Assembly: GCA_033239005.1 (NCBI GenBank)
Contig: BSQZ01000030.1
Coordinates: 1 to 64,000, forward strand
Source of the DNA: Lamellibrachia satsuma
Lineage: Eukaryota; Annelida; Polychaeta; Sabellida; Siboglinidae
Direction: 5' to 3'
Length of the DNA: 64,000 bases
Shown here: positions 43,513 through 56,282 of the stretch, in pieces
Position numbering within the stretch: the first letter of the stretch is position 1
Layout: each line of letters begins with the position of its first letter
Translations under genes and position numbers: made by a program
The notes under the pieces: model-generated
The model's input: only the letters and a program-made list of their open reading frames with translations
Databases searched by the model: none
What the model was told of the DNA's origin: nothing

Positions 43513-44835
43513 ACCTAATATCATTTATTTCTGAAAATAAGACTTCTATATTTTATTTAATGCTGTTCTGTATTGTGCATCCCTGCTTTCAAATTAATTA
43601 AAGTTTATCACTAGTTCAACTCATTATTTCTTGTCCTTATAATATGCCAACTACGAATGATGACACCTTTATTAGCCTTACTACCCTCAGGGTAGTAATG
43701 ATTCCTATCATAAGTCAGGGTCAGGAGTTAACAATTGTTATTTATAATCCATTTCAAGTGCACAAGGGTCAGGGTTCAGGCTTTTAAATTCTTCAAAGGA
43801 TAATTGACCTAATACACGTAGTCTCTAAAATATATAGTTATGATATTCAAGAATGTACGTATGATGTACAGTGACTATATGCACCTATGAATAGGCTAGT
43901 TCCGGATGTGTGGCAATTTGACACCTTTGTATAAATAATAATAACCCAAGTTAAATGAGAATGAATGTAAGCCTTTATCCAACATAAGTTATACACTACA
44001 TTGAAATAACTGATATTTAATATTCATAGTTTCTTATTCTCAAATGTTATTAGCTGTGTGGTAAGCATGTGGTTTATCAGTAATAACAAGTTAATTACTA
44101 TCAATGTCTTGCAGTATGTTGACATCTTAATGACAATTTGATTGTTTTATCACCTGCCAGCCTGGCCATTTTATCTATCAGCCAGCACTATCTGAATATT
44201 TGATGAGTGGCTACTTGTGAGTTATCTAATATTTACAGTGCTACTTGGGCCATTAGCCTGGCTCATTCATAACCAGATATTGAAAGCTTGGATTGACCAC
44301 ACAGGCTGGGACTTGCATGGGGCAGGTTCTCAAGCTGTGTCTGGCAGTAGCTGTTTATTATAGGTGCCACAACAATCAAGTGCTGGGCTCAGATAACAAG
44401 TGAAACCAGGACTTGCTCTGGCACAGCCTTCTTGGATCAACTTGCATTGTCACAAATTGTAGGCTTGTTAGCCACACCTTTGCCTATGCCAGATGTGTGG
44501 GGTTTGGTGATTCACTGATGACTTGCACATGGCAAGACTTTGTTGTTTACTGGTGCCAATGTCAACCGATGAGCATGGATATACGCGATTGATTTGTAAC
44601 ACCAGGGATTATTCACTGTTGTCAGTGAGCGGAGGAGTAGATGTGTCAATAAACATTAATCAACACGAGAACGGTTTTACCTGGTCACTAACAACACTAA
44701 GTGACTGGTCAACTACATGTTTATATCAGCAGTTTCTTCAGTGGTAGAATGGTTTCATTTCAATAATCTCCAAGGATCCAATTGACCATGTGTCTATGAA
44801 GAGGGATCATCTGTGATTTTGACAATTTGTTGAGA
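43513..44835. other. No gene seen
   Basis: Non-coding sequence. CCTTACTACCCTCAGGGTAG near 43678 forms a short hairpin. Confidence 0.35.
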
Positions 44836-45240
44836 ACATATTCAACATGTATGACTACAGGGAAGTTGACATCTCATTCTGGAGGGGATTCACCCGCTAC
44901 CAAGGTTAGTAGCAAGTGACACCAAGTGTCTTCTTTAATCAACAGTATATATGTTGGACTACAGCTTCATGCTGTATGATGCTGATAAGAATTCAATTAT
45001 AATAAAAGTTGGTGACAAATGACAGGGAGTGTCATCTTGTGTAGTTGACATGTCATTCTGGCACAGATTCAGAGCAAATAACATTAGTGGCAAGTGACAG
45101 TGAAAGTCATCTTGTGTAGTTGATTTTTAATTTTGGAAGGGATTCAGTGGAAATTAAAGTTATTGACAAGCAGCAGTCAGTGTCGTATTTTGTAGTCAGT
45201 ATTTATGACTACTGAGAGGTTGATATCTCAGATGTCTGAC
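44836..45240. repeat. Degenerate tandem repeat of roughly 80-100 bp, about 4 copies
   Basis: The motifs GTTGACATCTCATTCTGG-GGGATTCA and TAGT(A/G)GCAAGTGACA-(C/T)AGTGTC recur near 44860, 45040, 45115 and 45220 with many substitutions. Confidence 0.55.
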
Positions 45241-46780
45241 ACATTTTTTATTTTCTAAAGTTATGGCTGTGATACACTCTCTGAATCGGATCCACCATGC
45301 CTCACAGTAACAGACACCAAGACAGTGAAAAAATACTAAGGAATACCACAGAATATAATTAGAACACTTCGTAAGTTTGAAGAAGCTAACATTTTACCAA
45401 CAGAAAGCATAACAACAGTTGTATTTAGAAAGGTTTTCCCAAAGTGTCCCCTGCATACATGCTTAGATCAGGAAGCTTGATTCATTGTATTGCTGCAGAA
45501 ATAATCAATAACTTCACCTTTATTGGCATTGTCAGCGGAATGGCGGATGTAAATAGCTCTGTGAATGGCCAGTATTGCAGGAACTGTCATCTAATTCTAA
45601 TCCATCAAATATAATGCCATAAAATGTATGCATTACATGGTTTGTCCATTTATAATCATGGGCTTGTGCGTTATTGTGCTATGTCAACATTTTGAAAAGA
45701 AAAACGAATTCCTGAGGAACTGTGACAAGAACAAAGTAAGATTGTTTCATGGCAGTTTCTTTTCCTGCATATTTATGACTGCATATTGACTTTTGTCAGC
45801 TTGTAGACCGTACTATGTTGCAAGGTTATTGAAATATTCACATTGTTCGTTTTCAACCTGTGAATTTTACATAAATCAGATGGTATGCTTTATTCCATAG
45901 TATTATCACAGCCAGCCCGCGCATGATATACCATGCATTACATTGGACTCTTCAGGCCAGAGCAATTCATTGATTCACTTTTAATACAGTAGGGATTAGG
46001 GAATGATTCCGTTATTTTTTATTATACTAAATGGCTGATTCTTTTATCCATGATTGTTTTAAGACAAGTCTGCTGTATCTGTGGTTGTTTTTATATGGAA
46101 AAAAATTGAAAACCCTCTGAGTGTCAAGGTGGCTACGTGTCCTTACTTCTGAAGTTCACTTGTCTTTCTACTGAGTCACTTTCATGGCCTCTTCAGGTTT
46201 ATAGAATTACTAATCTAAGTGCTTGTTGATAGTATGGCTTTGAATCGTTCTAATGTGGTGTCTAACGTGGCTGGCCTTATGAAGTCTCTGACTGAATCAT
46301 CTCGACTAGAAATCAGTTCCCTCTGTACTTACTAAATTGTTTTGTAAATTAGTCAAATGATTGACATCTGGTGCTCAAACCCCTGCCAAATCAAGGACAT
46401 TAAAGATATCCATCCTAAACTTTCCATGTTGGTCATGTGAAGCAAACACATATCAAAGAACATGTCATTTGAAATAAAATAAGTTATATTAAGTTTTATG
46501 GTCAACTTGTATTTGTCTAAGGCTAGCAATAAACAGGAAGTTGTCCATTTACATAACCCTTTTAAATTGTTGATTGGGTTAGGCTTAGGTATTGCTACTA
46601 GAGTAGACCTAACTGCCCTGACTAGGCCTGGTTATGTTTGTTGTCAGGTGTGCCACAGATTCGCCATGGACGTTCACAATGGTATTGTCCTGTTATTAGA
46701 GATCTAACATGGTAGACAACCACTAGTATTCCACAGTAGTGATTAAAAGCTAATCACACAATCAATGTGTCAACACGATG
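45241..46780. other. No gene supported
   Basis: Non-coding sequence; no exon with both splice signals and an open frame was found. Confidence 0.35.
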
Positions 46781-46783
46781 TGC

Positions 46784-46786
<3 letters not shown>

Positions 46787-46878
<92 letters not shown>

Positions 46879-46920
46879 TTAAATACATATATATATATAT
46901 ATATCACCCCATGTCTGCTA

Positions 46921-46967
<47 letters not shown>

Positions 46968-47019
46968 GATATATACATATATATATATCACCCCATGTCT
47001 GCTAGCATATATATATATG

Positions 47020-47067
<48 letters not shown>

Positions 47068-47078
47068 GATATACATAC

Positions 47079-47127
<49 letters not shown>

Positions 47128-47154
47128 CATATATATATTATATATATATATATA

Positions 47155-47224
<70 letters not shown>

Positions 47225-47237
47225 TATATATATATAC
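46787..47237. repeat. TA microsatellite block with three embedded 19-bp inserts
   Basis: Long (TA)n runs are interrupted by CACCCCATGTCTGCTAGCA at about 46903, 46991 and 47236 (the last as ACCCCATGTCTGCTAGCA). Short TATAGGCATATA and TACATAGATA variants also occur. The peptide-like YIYIYI frames are artefacts. Confidence 0.95.
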
Positions 47238-48279
47238 CCCATGTCTGCTAGCAATGTTAGAAAAAACAGGTTGGGCAAAACAGTGTTAAACAAATAAGTG
47301 TAATATAATAGTTGGTGTAATAGCATTGTTGCCTGTAGGTAGCTGTGACATGAAGAAAAAACTTGACCTAACAGGATTATAGAGCCAGCCCTGTCTAGGA
47401 ATGCAGACCTAAAAGTGTTGGGTAACATTTGGTCTTGCACCAGTGACACAGCAGTGGATACCTGCACACACAGAATGTCTACATTACCTCAGTGTAATTA
47501 CTTCTTAATTCCCCAATCAGGCTGTCTGTAATCAACCTTGTTATGACTGTAGGGCTAATTTAATTGCCATGTCTGGGTAGCAATGAACCCACCCTAGGTC
47601 AATCATTGATGGAGTAAAGGCTCCATATGATGTCACCAACCCATGCATGTCATGATTGAGTGGAGCCAGGAAGCTTAAGTTCCTACTCCATACAAACTTG
47701 ACCAATCTTCTGTTTTGGTCCCTTGTTGCAAATAAATGTTGTGTGACAGATGGATAAATAAATTGTAAAGGTAAATAGAATCTAGCCTCTGTAGGTATGA
47801 TCCTTATAAACTGTCATTAAGTTCCTGCAATAACAAAGAAATATTATGGGGTGGATCATAATATATCAAATGTGACATCATTTTAATGAGCTAACAGTAT
47901 TTAATATTCATTGAATGGATTGACCTTGTAGTTTCTTGGAATGTGATATTTGACATGTAATTACCTTTCAAGAAACTTTTTGTATTCTTTCCAAATATAA
48001 ACTGACTCAATTAGTGTTAGTCTGTAGACGGATGTCTCTGTTGGTCACATGACCAATGTCATATGACACAAGCTAGTGAAGCCTTGACCTGAGACATTGG
48101 TCAGGAGCTTCCCCAGTTCTCTGTCTTGTGTCTGCCAACAAAGACTGGGTGAAACACTCGACATATTCTAAAAGAACACAAGTTTCTTGAGGGGTAACTA
48201 CCATATCAAGTATTTAATATGTTGTAATGTATGCTATATTACTTCTAGAAGCTGTTTAATATAAAATGTTTCTGTGCAG
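47238..48279. other. No gene seen (intronic or upstream)
   Basis: Non-coding sequence before the exon at 48280. Confidence 0.4.
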
Positions 48280-48453
48280 TTTACGATGGAAACTCCCCAG
48301 TTGACGCATTTCACATCTGGGACAGATCACCATCAGACACAACTGAATCTGCTGTCTCCAGTAGTGTGGACTCTGTGGAGGAGGAGGGAGTCACCAAGGA
48401 GATGGGTGGGGAGGATGAGGAGGAGGAAGCACAGGGGGAGACTCACAGGCACG
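48280..48453 (+). CDS. Probable internal exon, unidentified plus-strand gene
   Basis: A strong acceptor (GTTTCTGTGCAG) and donor (GTAAGT) bound 174 nt. The frame entering with two bases is fully open and reads YDGNSPVDAFHIWDRSPSDT, TESAVSSSVDSVEEEGVTKE, then MGGEDEEEEAQGETHRH. It leaves with one base, which fits the incoming phase of the exon at 58421. A second open frame starting METPQLTH is Arg/Trp-rich and less plausible. The peptide is Ser/Glu-rich, probably disordered, and not recognised. Confidence 0.6.
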
Positions 48454-48594
48454 GTAAGTTTCCCTTGTGTCATCAACTTGTATTGCCATATTAATCTATA
48501 TATACAGTTACAGTATTCACCAATACTTCCTAGTTGTTACCATCTACAATCTCTAACACAAAACTTTATTAGAGAATAAAATCATCAGCACAAC

Positions 48595-48644
<50 letters not shown>

Positions 48645-49354
48645 TGCCTAGATATGTGTCCTATATACAGTGGTTGAAACTTCAATTCTTATGTAATTGC
48701 TATTTATTTTACTATGCCAAACATTTGGTTCTCGGTCTCTGTATCTTGTTTTCATTTTCCTCCCCAACTTAAACTTTTTCACTCTCTTTTACCCCTCTTA
48801 CGCAATGTCCCTCCCACCCCCCACCCCGCCATCTTGCTCTCTAAGTCAGCCAGTGGTGTTGAACTGTGTTAACTGCAACCGTTTCTATCCCTTGTTGCAA
48901 ATAAATGTTGTGTGACAGAAGGCTCCCTGATGTCCACTCTTAGCAATGATCTACTCCTTCAGTTGGCTGATTGTGTGGGTTACTTACATTACAACAGGAA
49001 CCTCAATTTAGTCAACACACTACGAAATGGGATATCAAATTAGCTCTTGGTGCATTTGTATCACACTAGGCTGACATTTTTCTAATTGTAAAGATGATCC
49101 CTAGATGGCAGTACTGTTTCAAAGCCGTGGCATGAAATATTAGTTTAATTCCTAATTGCATATCCGCAGGGATTGCTTGTGCCTTGTACACAATATAATC
49201 AAAACAAAAGACTACTATGCTTTTATGGGGGTTATTGAATCATTCCATGTCCTGCTTCAACATTTGTAGCATTTTACTAAATTCGCTAGGGGTCTTTTAA
49301 TGGATAACATGTCATAAACCAAACATTGTAAGTATAAATTGTATGTAATTAAAA
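48454..49354. other. Intron; contains a (TA)n tract
   Basis: A (TA)n microsatellite occupies about 48596-48641. A pyrimidine-rich stretch (CCCTCCCACCCCCCACCCC-like) lies near 48810. No coding sequence is recognised. Confidence 0.5.
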
Positions 49355-49580
49355 AGTAAGTTCTTATATAGTGCGGTATCCAGTCCTTAGGACTGCTCAA
49401 AGTGCTGTACACTTCACCCCCTGGCAGACCTGTTCATTCTAAGGCCATTTCAACTTTTCTGGGAAGCATTCAGCCACGCTGCAATTACTGTGCGAAGACT
49501 ATTCGTTCACATATCCACCACTGTCTGGTACTCATTTATACAGCTGAGTGACCTGTGGCAATGTGGGATGATCAAACTTG
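49355..49580 (-). mobile_element. Dispersed repeat matching the LINE-D 3' UTR
   Basis: Shares CAATTACTG, GCGAAGACTATTCGTTCACA and TATC(C/T)ACCACTGTCTG with 7661-7870 in the same orientation. It lacks the ORF2 end, so it is a short 3'-terminal insertion or a SINE that borrows the LINE tail. Confidence 0.6.
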
Positions 49581-51400
49581 CCAAAGGTTCAAATCAACTG
49601 CAGTGGGGTTTGAAACTGGGTTCTCTCGATTGAGAGTCCAGCATTATAACTGGTATGCTATCACACCCCATAATTAATGGCTTAGCCTGTCTGTTTAAAG
49701 GTTTTTAAAGGCATAGTCTAAATTTATGAGAAAAAAGTACAGTAATTATTTTTAAAATATCATGAAGGATTGTTTAATATAACAAATACATTTTAGATTG
49801 AACCTTCTGCATTGTCATATCACAATGTGTGCAAGATTTGTAGCCAGTAAAATCAATTCCCATCACTGTTTAAATATTTTTTTATTGTTTTGTAGTCATT
49901 GATATAAATCGCATGTTGATTAATGTTATATCAACAGTTCAGTAACTTTCATTTGGTCTACCTTTTGGCGAGAAGAGCTTCATATTTAGGCAAAATATAA
50001 ACATAGACTCATAGCTTTATGTGATACCTAAATTTCTGCATGATTTATTTGTATGTTGCCTTCTGCTGTTGTCAATATAAACAACATTGCTGAAAGAAGA
50101 CATTGGGTGGACTTTCAGTTTGATGTGGTGTCTTCTAGAAATGTTAACAAATTTGTAATTATTTATACATATTAAATGAGACATTCTAGATGTAATGCCT
50201 TCCTTTGATACGGGTCATAGCTAAGCTGCTTAATTTGCTTGTTCCAGTTGCGAAGTAATCAGCCAGTAACCATACTTAGAAGCATTGACATTGTTATTTG
50301 TCTTGGACTGATCAGCTGACTTCAAAGAGTTGGTGCTTCTTAATAAAGAAGTCATTGTCTGGGTTCAGGTAATTGAACTGACTGACTTTATGCATTGGAA
50401 ATTATTAATCTCACTCAGTACAATGACTACCAATGACCTTCGTATTTGAGTTAATTGGAGGTATCAGTGCAAATTCTGTTAGTGTGTGTTGCATTGGGGT
50501 GTATTGGTGGGTGGATAGGTATAATCATTCTTTGACTGCCTTTGTGTAATGATCCATTGACAGTTTCTTAGCATGCTGGGTCAGTAAGTCCCATTCAGCT
50601 GTTAATCCAGAGGCACTGTGGTGTCTGTCAGTCATGTGATCGCTCAGGTGTGACGGCCACAGCCACCTGAAGAATGTTCATGCAGAAACAGAAGCATGTT
50701 GAGTAATCTTTAGAAGGACCGTCCTGCAGCTAACTTCTCTGGTTGAACCTGTGCACTAGCAGCCATGTTGTGGCAATATGAATACGTCTCTGTGATAGCT
50801 GGAGTTCCACAAGTCAGATATCAGCTGTGGAGCCATCTTGATTCAGTGTGGGACTTAGTGTGAAGACATTTACTATAACAAATATTAGATTGTGTGTGCA
50901 ATGCACTAACATGGTCACCTTTGTCAAGTTTGGGTCTACGGATGTGTTAGTGATTTACAAAAAAATTAGAAACATAAACAAGTCTTCTTCAGACTTGATG
51001 TTATTGCTGATGGACCATGTCTTCCATTGACAAATGTCTTCAACTTAGAGCTGACAGAAGATACTTGTCTGGCAGATGTTGACTTCTGACAGAAAGAAGG
51101 GAACTGCACATTGGCAGTCCACAAACAGCAAAGGAAGAAATCTTTGAGAATATTTTTCTGATGACTCTTGAATGTCTCACCATGTGACATTTCCACAGTG
51201 AACGAAGTACAATTTGTGTATTCTTTGTTCTGCACAGAAGAAGGTGCTATCTCATCTTAAATGATGGATTAACACATTTTCAAACTGTGGATTTTTCTTG
51301 AGACGTGACGTATCTGAACAAATCAGAATAGCTACTTCAGTTGGCTTCACAGGAGTACACGCTGTAGACATTGGATTTATCAACAAGTGTGAAAGTCTGC
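49581..51400. other. Intron or upstream region, no gene seen
   Basis: Unique non-coding sequence. No exon with a coherent frame was found. Confidence 0.4.
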
Positions 51401-51409
51401 ATTAACAGC

Positions 51410-51557
51410 ATGGCGTCTGGGAAGCGATTCAGCGACATGTTGTCAAATATCACTAGTTTAATACCTCGGATGTACGGGGGCAGAGTGGAGTGGTCAGATC
51501 ACGATTATGATGTGCTCACCAGAGCTCTCGTGGCCACGGAGTTCTTCCAGGGTGCAG
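51410..51557 (+). CDS. Probable first coding exon, unidentified plus-strand gene
   Basis: An AG at 51408 is followed by CATGG, with A at -3 and G at +4. The frame reads [40 protein letters not shown], then VATEFFQGA and one base before GTATGT. An in-frame stop at 51365-51367 limits any upstream extension. The exit phase fits exon 58421, giving FFQGA-D-LKTQEELL. The exon at 48280 cannot splice into this ATG frame through the visible AG, so 48280 and 51410 may be alternative 5' parts of one gene. The family is not recognised. Confidence 0.65.
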
Positions 51558-51616
51558 GTATGTGTGTGCTTGAAAATAACTATAATTTTAATTTGATAGA
51601 ATGTCTCATTATGTAT

Positions 51617-52021
<405 letters not shown>

Positions 52022-52024
<3 letters not shown>

Positions 52025-55000
52025 CAGATAGGCTTTTTCCAGGACTAATGCAGGAGTTTTTGCCTTTAGTGAGTTTTCTAGATAGAGAGATTGCCAGCTC
52101 AGTGAGTCCATGAGGGATCTTTTACTTCCCCAAACATAGACACCAGGCAGGAGGGACCTACCGTGTTTAGAATCTCATTCAAAAGACATATACAAATTGG
52201 GATGAACAGAATTGGTCAAGTTTAAAAATGGCAGCAGAAGGACTCCAACTCTGTTCTTTATGATGGAAATGGTGGTCTGTGTCGTCTACTGTATATGCGG
52301 CTGTTGTAGTAATACTGCACCCTACAGATGCAATCGGTCCTTCTTCACCCTTGACCACTGTGCCTTGTCCTCAGCCCAAGTCCTCACCTCCTTCAGGTTT
52401 TTCTGAGTAAACATACCCGGTAGTCCTACTTCTTTGAGGTCACATACTAGGTTTGCTCAGTGATGTGATGTCATCCTTTCTGGGCAATACATTGGTTAAG
52501 TACATATCTTGCAGGCTCTATTTTGGTTAAGTACATACCTTAAACATGGTCAATAGTTACCACCCAAAAAGAGTAATGTGAGACCATCTCTAAGGTTGGT
52601 TTTCTGTTGGCTTTGCTCAAGTTTTCACTCTTGGTTTTGCTTCTATTGTTTGGGTTTGCCTATTTGTAATACGGTAACTATACAGGTCTGGATGGTGTCT
52701 CCATTCTCTTCTGAGTCAGCACTTCAGCTGGTTGACTGTTGTTGGCTGAACCATGTCCACTAACAACAAGTTTATAGCTTTCACACCAAGTACTTAGAAT
52801 TGCAGGGCTTTTGGTGCAGGGGTTTGGCATCTGTAGCATATGTAGCATCTGTAGCATATGGCTGAACGTGGACCATCTTAGGTGGTCCATTTTTTTAAAT
52901 GGTGGTATGTACATGCAACATATAAATCATTCTTTAGCTGATAAAACACTAAGAATTTTTTTTAGGAGCATGTACCTGTTCCATGTCTTATGGCTGTTTC
53001 TAGATACGGAGGGTTGATACCTTTAGAGATTGGGTAGAGTCAGGTACTCAGGATTTGGTGGGGGCTATTTATCACAGCTGGGGGTGGTGGTATTTATTAA
53101 AAAAATTTTCCCATAAGACCAATGGGGCAGCAATACTGACAAATGAATCCTACCCTTTATTCTCTTTCTGGATGACTGATGTTTGGTTTCCAAATTGTTT
53201 TATATTTTTTCAACATTTTTTCAACATTGAACCAATTCGAAAATTTTGTCGCTGCAAATAATATGTTGGTGTCTGATGAGGCGTCTTGCAGAGTTCAGCA
53301 ATGTATGCTGGTCCGCAACTCAGCAAAACTTCAATCATGGCACATTTTTTGCGATAGTTGCTGAAAACACTACTTTGTGGGTGTCAGGTTCACGCCATGC
53401 AACACCACTAGGGGCGCACATGCATGCAGTTCCAGAAAATAACGCTACAATTGTGGCGGCATGTACACAGCTTTTGTTGTGCAATGTTCGCTGACCCAGA
53501 TGCATAACCACGGAATGGAACATTGTTGCTAGTCATATATCATTGGGCGACTCGCAACAAATGTAACTGTGTGTTCGAGTTAGGCTCGCAGTTGAAGTAT
53601 GATGGGTATTTGAGTTATCAGCGTTGGAGCTCACAAATCAGTACATGTGCAGTGCTAACCATGTTAACTGGCATAACGCCATAGACATGAACTAGAGGCT
53701 GGCCAAAGTAAATCTTTCTTTGAGTGTTGGTCATTTAGCAATATTTAATCAAGTGACTCGACGGTCATGTCAATGAAAGCCTGAAAGTGCTTTCTTGGCA
53801 TTTCTAACAGCATTCTAATATTAATGACTATTTGCAGCATTAAGCTGCTTATGTATACTTATATTTATTGCAGTAGCACTGACCTGCCTGGCGAATTTGT
53901 AGTGGTACTGAAGTGTGTCTACAATTTGTCAATTTATAATAAGAAATGGTTGTCATGAAATGCACTGCCACTACTATGGTCAAGTGTAGGGAACAGAGAC
54001 CTGGTCTGTTTGACCTATATTTGTTATGCATGCATACATGTTTCATCCTGTTAATCTAAGCAGAACGAGAATTGGGTACCACAGTGATGGCAAACATGAT
54101 ATGCAAGAAATATCAATGTAAAAATATAATTTAAGTTAGTGCAGTGAATCTTAAATATACTAGAATTGATTATTCACAAATGCATCTGATAACAGCCCTA
54201 ATTTGTAATAACAGTAATGTCTATAACTATGTCACCAGTTTACTATCACAATGTAAGAATAATTATATGTTATGAAACAAGAAATACAAAAAAGGTGACT
54301 ACAAAAATCGGGCAAATGATTTTATTATCAACACTAGATTCCTTTAATGTTTGTCACCATGATGACCAGAGCTTCCACTACCTGGAAGCAGTTGCTATAT
54401 TAGTTGGTCAGGGTTATATAATTCAAACCAAAACGTGTCAGAGAAAATTTGCTCAGCTGTCATTAATTGCGACTATTGTGTCACTAAGGCCTGCCACACT
54501 GCGCTATCCTGGTGACTTCAGGCTTGATTTAAATATCCTTGACATAAGAATGACATAGCTTGAATAATATTTTTAAAGGCTGTTTCATGGTATAAATGTT
54601 ATAATAATTATGTTGATATCATATCAGTGTTGGAAGTTTCTGGCATGACAATATTAATTTGTCAAAGTTATTTCATGGTATATATTTTATAATTAATTGA
54701 TATTAATATATACATTTTTCTGGGATCACAATGTAGTTGATTGTGACAGGCACTTTACTGTTGACTACAACTTTAGTGTAAATAAATTTTCTGATGCTAC
54801 AATGAAAATACAACTGAACACGCTAACGGTTATATATATCCACATGATCAATACACAGTTGGTATAGATGTTTTCTTTGGTCTGTCATATGATCACACAT
54901 CTATTGTCACCCTAAGTGATTTCTATTGACACTACACATACATGTTCTACCTCCATTCTCTGATCGACCATTCTGTATATTAACTGTACTCACTAACTTG

Positions 55001-55075
55001 TAGGCTTTTTTAGTTTGTTCAATTCAGATATCTCTCTTGAATAGTATGTTTCACCTTGTATTTGTCATGTAAATG
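52022..55075. other. Intron, no gene seen
   Basis: Roughly 3 kb without a supportable exon, array or mobile element. TAGCATATGTAGCATCTGTA near 52835 is a short local repeat. Open frames near 53246 and 54217 have no motifs. Confidence 0.4.
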
Positions 55076-55089
55076 TTGTACCCATACAA

Positions 55090-55150
55090 CATTATTTGGC
55101 TTATTATAAAGCTCATGTACATGTACCAATATAAATTTGCCTTTTGCAAA
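55090..55150 (+). repeat. Diverged single arm of the 30-kb palindrome
   Basis: TTATTTGGCTTATTATAAAG followed by CTC, then CCTTTTGCAAACTAGCCAC, parallels the left arm at 30026-30092. The partner arm is absent here. Confidence 0.7.
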
Positions 55151-56105
55151 CTAGCCACTATTCATAATCAGTAACTCTTTAGCAGTTACAGTGGTATAGC
55201 ATTGTCCCACGTACATAGTGTTTCTGTTATGGTAATTTCCCTCATAAGTTAATACCAAGTCTTCCTGCTCAGCAACTGATCTATATTAGATATAACTGTA
55301 AAATGTTGTATTTTTACCATTTTATGAATTTGTAATCAACTATTTTACCTTTGTATATTTCTAGTTTATTTCATATATTTATCTGTTCAATTGACTAATA
55401 CACATTTTTTTACCATAGTCCACCCTCACCAGTTTTATAATAATAATAAATTTATTATATATCACCCCATCCAAATAAATATTCTGGCACACTGTACAAT
55501 AATGTGTGCATTAAATCATTGTTATACAATCAAAAGTTTGCACCACATAAGATTCAGATCTGTCAATTTTTTAAATCTTGAATAAAACACAATAAAATGT
55601 TTTGTTTATGTAAAGAGTTGAAATATATTTAACACAGATAAAGCTAAAAACTATTAATTAAAATCACAGTGGTAAATACTAGTAATTTTGTATTGAAATA
55701 GTCTATTAATAACTTATCTCACAGATCTGTCATTACTGTTCACACTAAACCTCTCTTGGCACATGTTGTATGCACGTCACGCATTTATATTTGGTTCACT
55801 TCAGTTGCCATACATAATTGGTTTTAGCACAACATCAGTTAAGTTCAAACATGCTATCCACTGCATAGGATACACATTTTACAGAGCATAAAATTATTAT
55901 GGAATGAAAAACAAAAAAATACTGAATGAAGTACAAGTATATATAACATACTGCACTTTCATCTACAAAGTATGTCAAAATACATCAAATTTTATATTTA
56001 GTTTTCATGAATACAGTATTGTGGTTTTCCCCAGGTTTGTCTGTGGTTTCAACCAAGATGGGATGGAAACCCTAGCAAGAATAGCTCGTCATAGTAGTAG
56101 CCACA
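55151..56105. other. Intron, no gene seen
   Basis: AT-rich non-coding sequence. Confidence 0.4.
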
Positions 56106-56109
56106 CATA

Positions 56110-56282
56110 CTGTCACAGGACAACATCCAACAATGTAAATACAGGACAACATCCAACAATGTGAACACAGGACAACATCCAACAATGTGAACTCAGGACA
56201 ACATCCAACAATGTGAACACCGGAAACATCCAACAATGTGAACACAGGACAACATCCAACAATTTGAACAGTGGACAAAATC
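56110..56282. repeat. 26-bp minisatellite, about 6-7 copies
   Basis: ACAGGACAACATCCAACAAT followed by GTGAAC repeats in tandem, with one unit shortened to CCGGAAACATCC and the last degenerating. Confidence 0.92.

Noticed and set aside
44890..44912. Exon end YREVDISFWRGFTRYQ before GTTAGT
   Set aside because: No acceptor upstream, and the segment belongs to a degenerate tandem repeat.
46765..47467. YIYIYI-type proteins on both strands (also at 41 kb, 51.6 kb and 62 kb)
   Set aside because: These are translations of (TA)n microsatellite.
53246..53494. Plus-strand frame WVSGSRHATPLGAHMHAVPE as an exon
   Set aside because: No splice signals at suitable places and no match in phase to the surrounding gene.
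56036..56120. Possible exon after TTTTCCCCAG (FVCGFNQDGMETLARIARH)
   Set aside because: No donor follows before the 26-bp minisatellite, and the phase does not fit the neighbouring exons.
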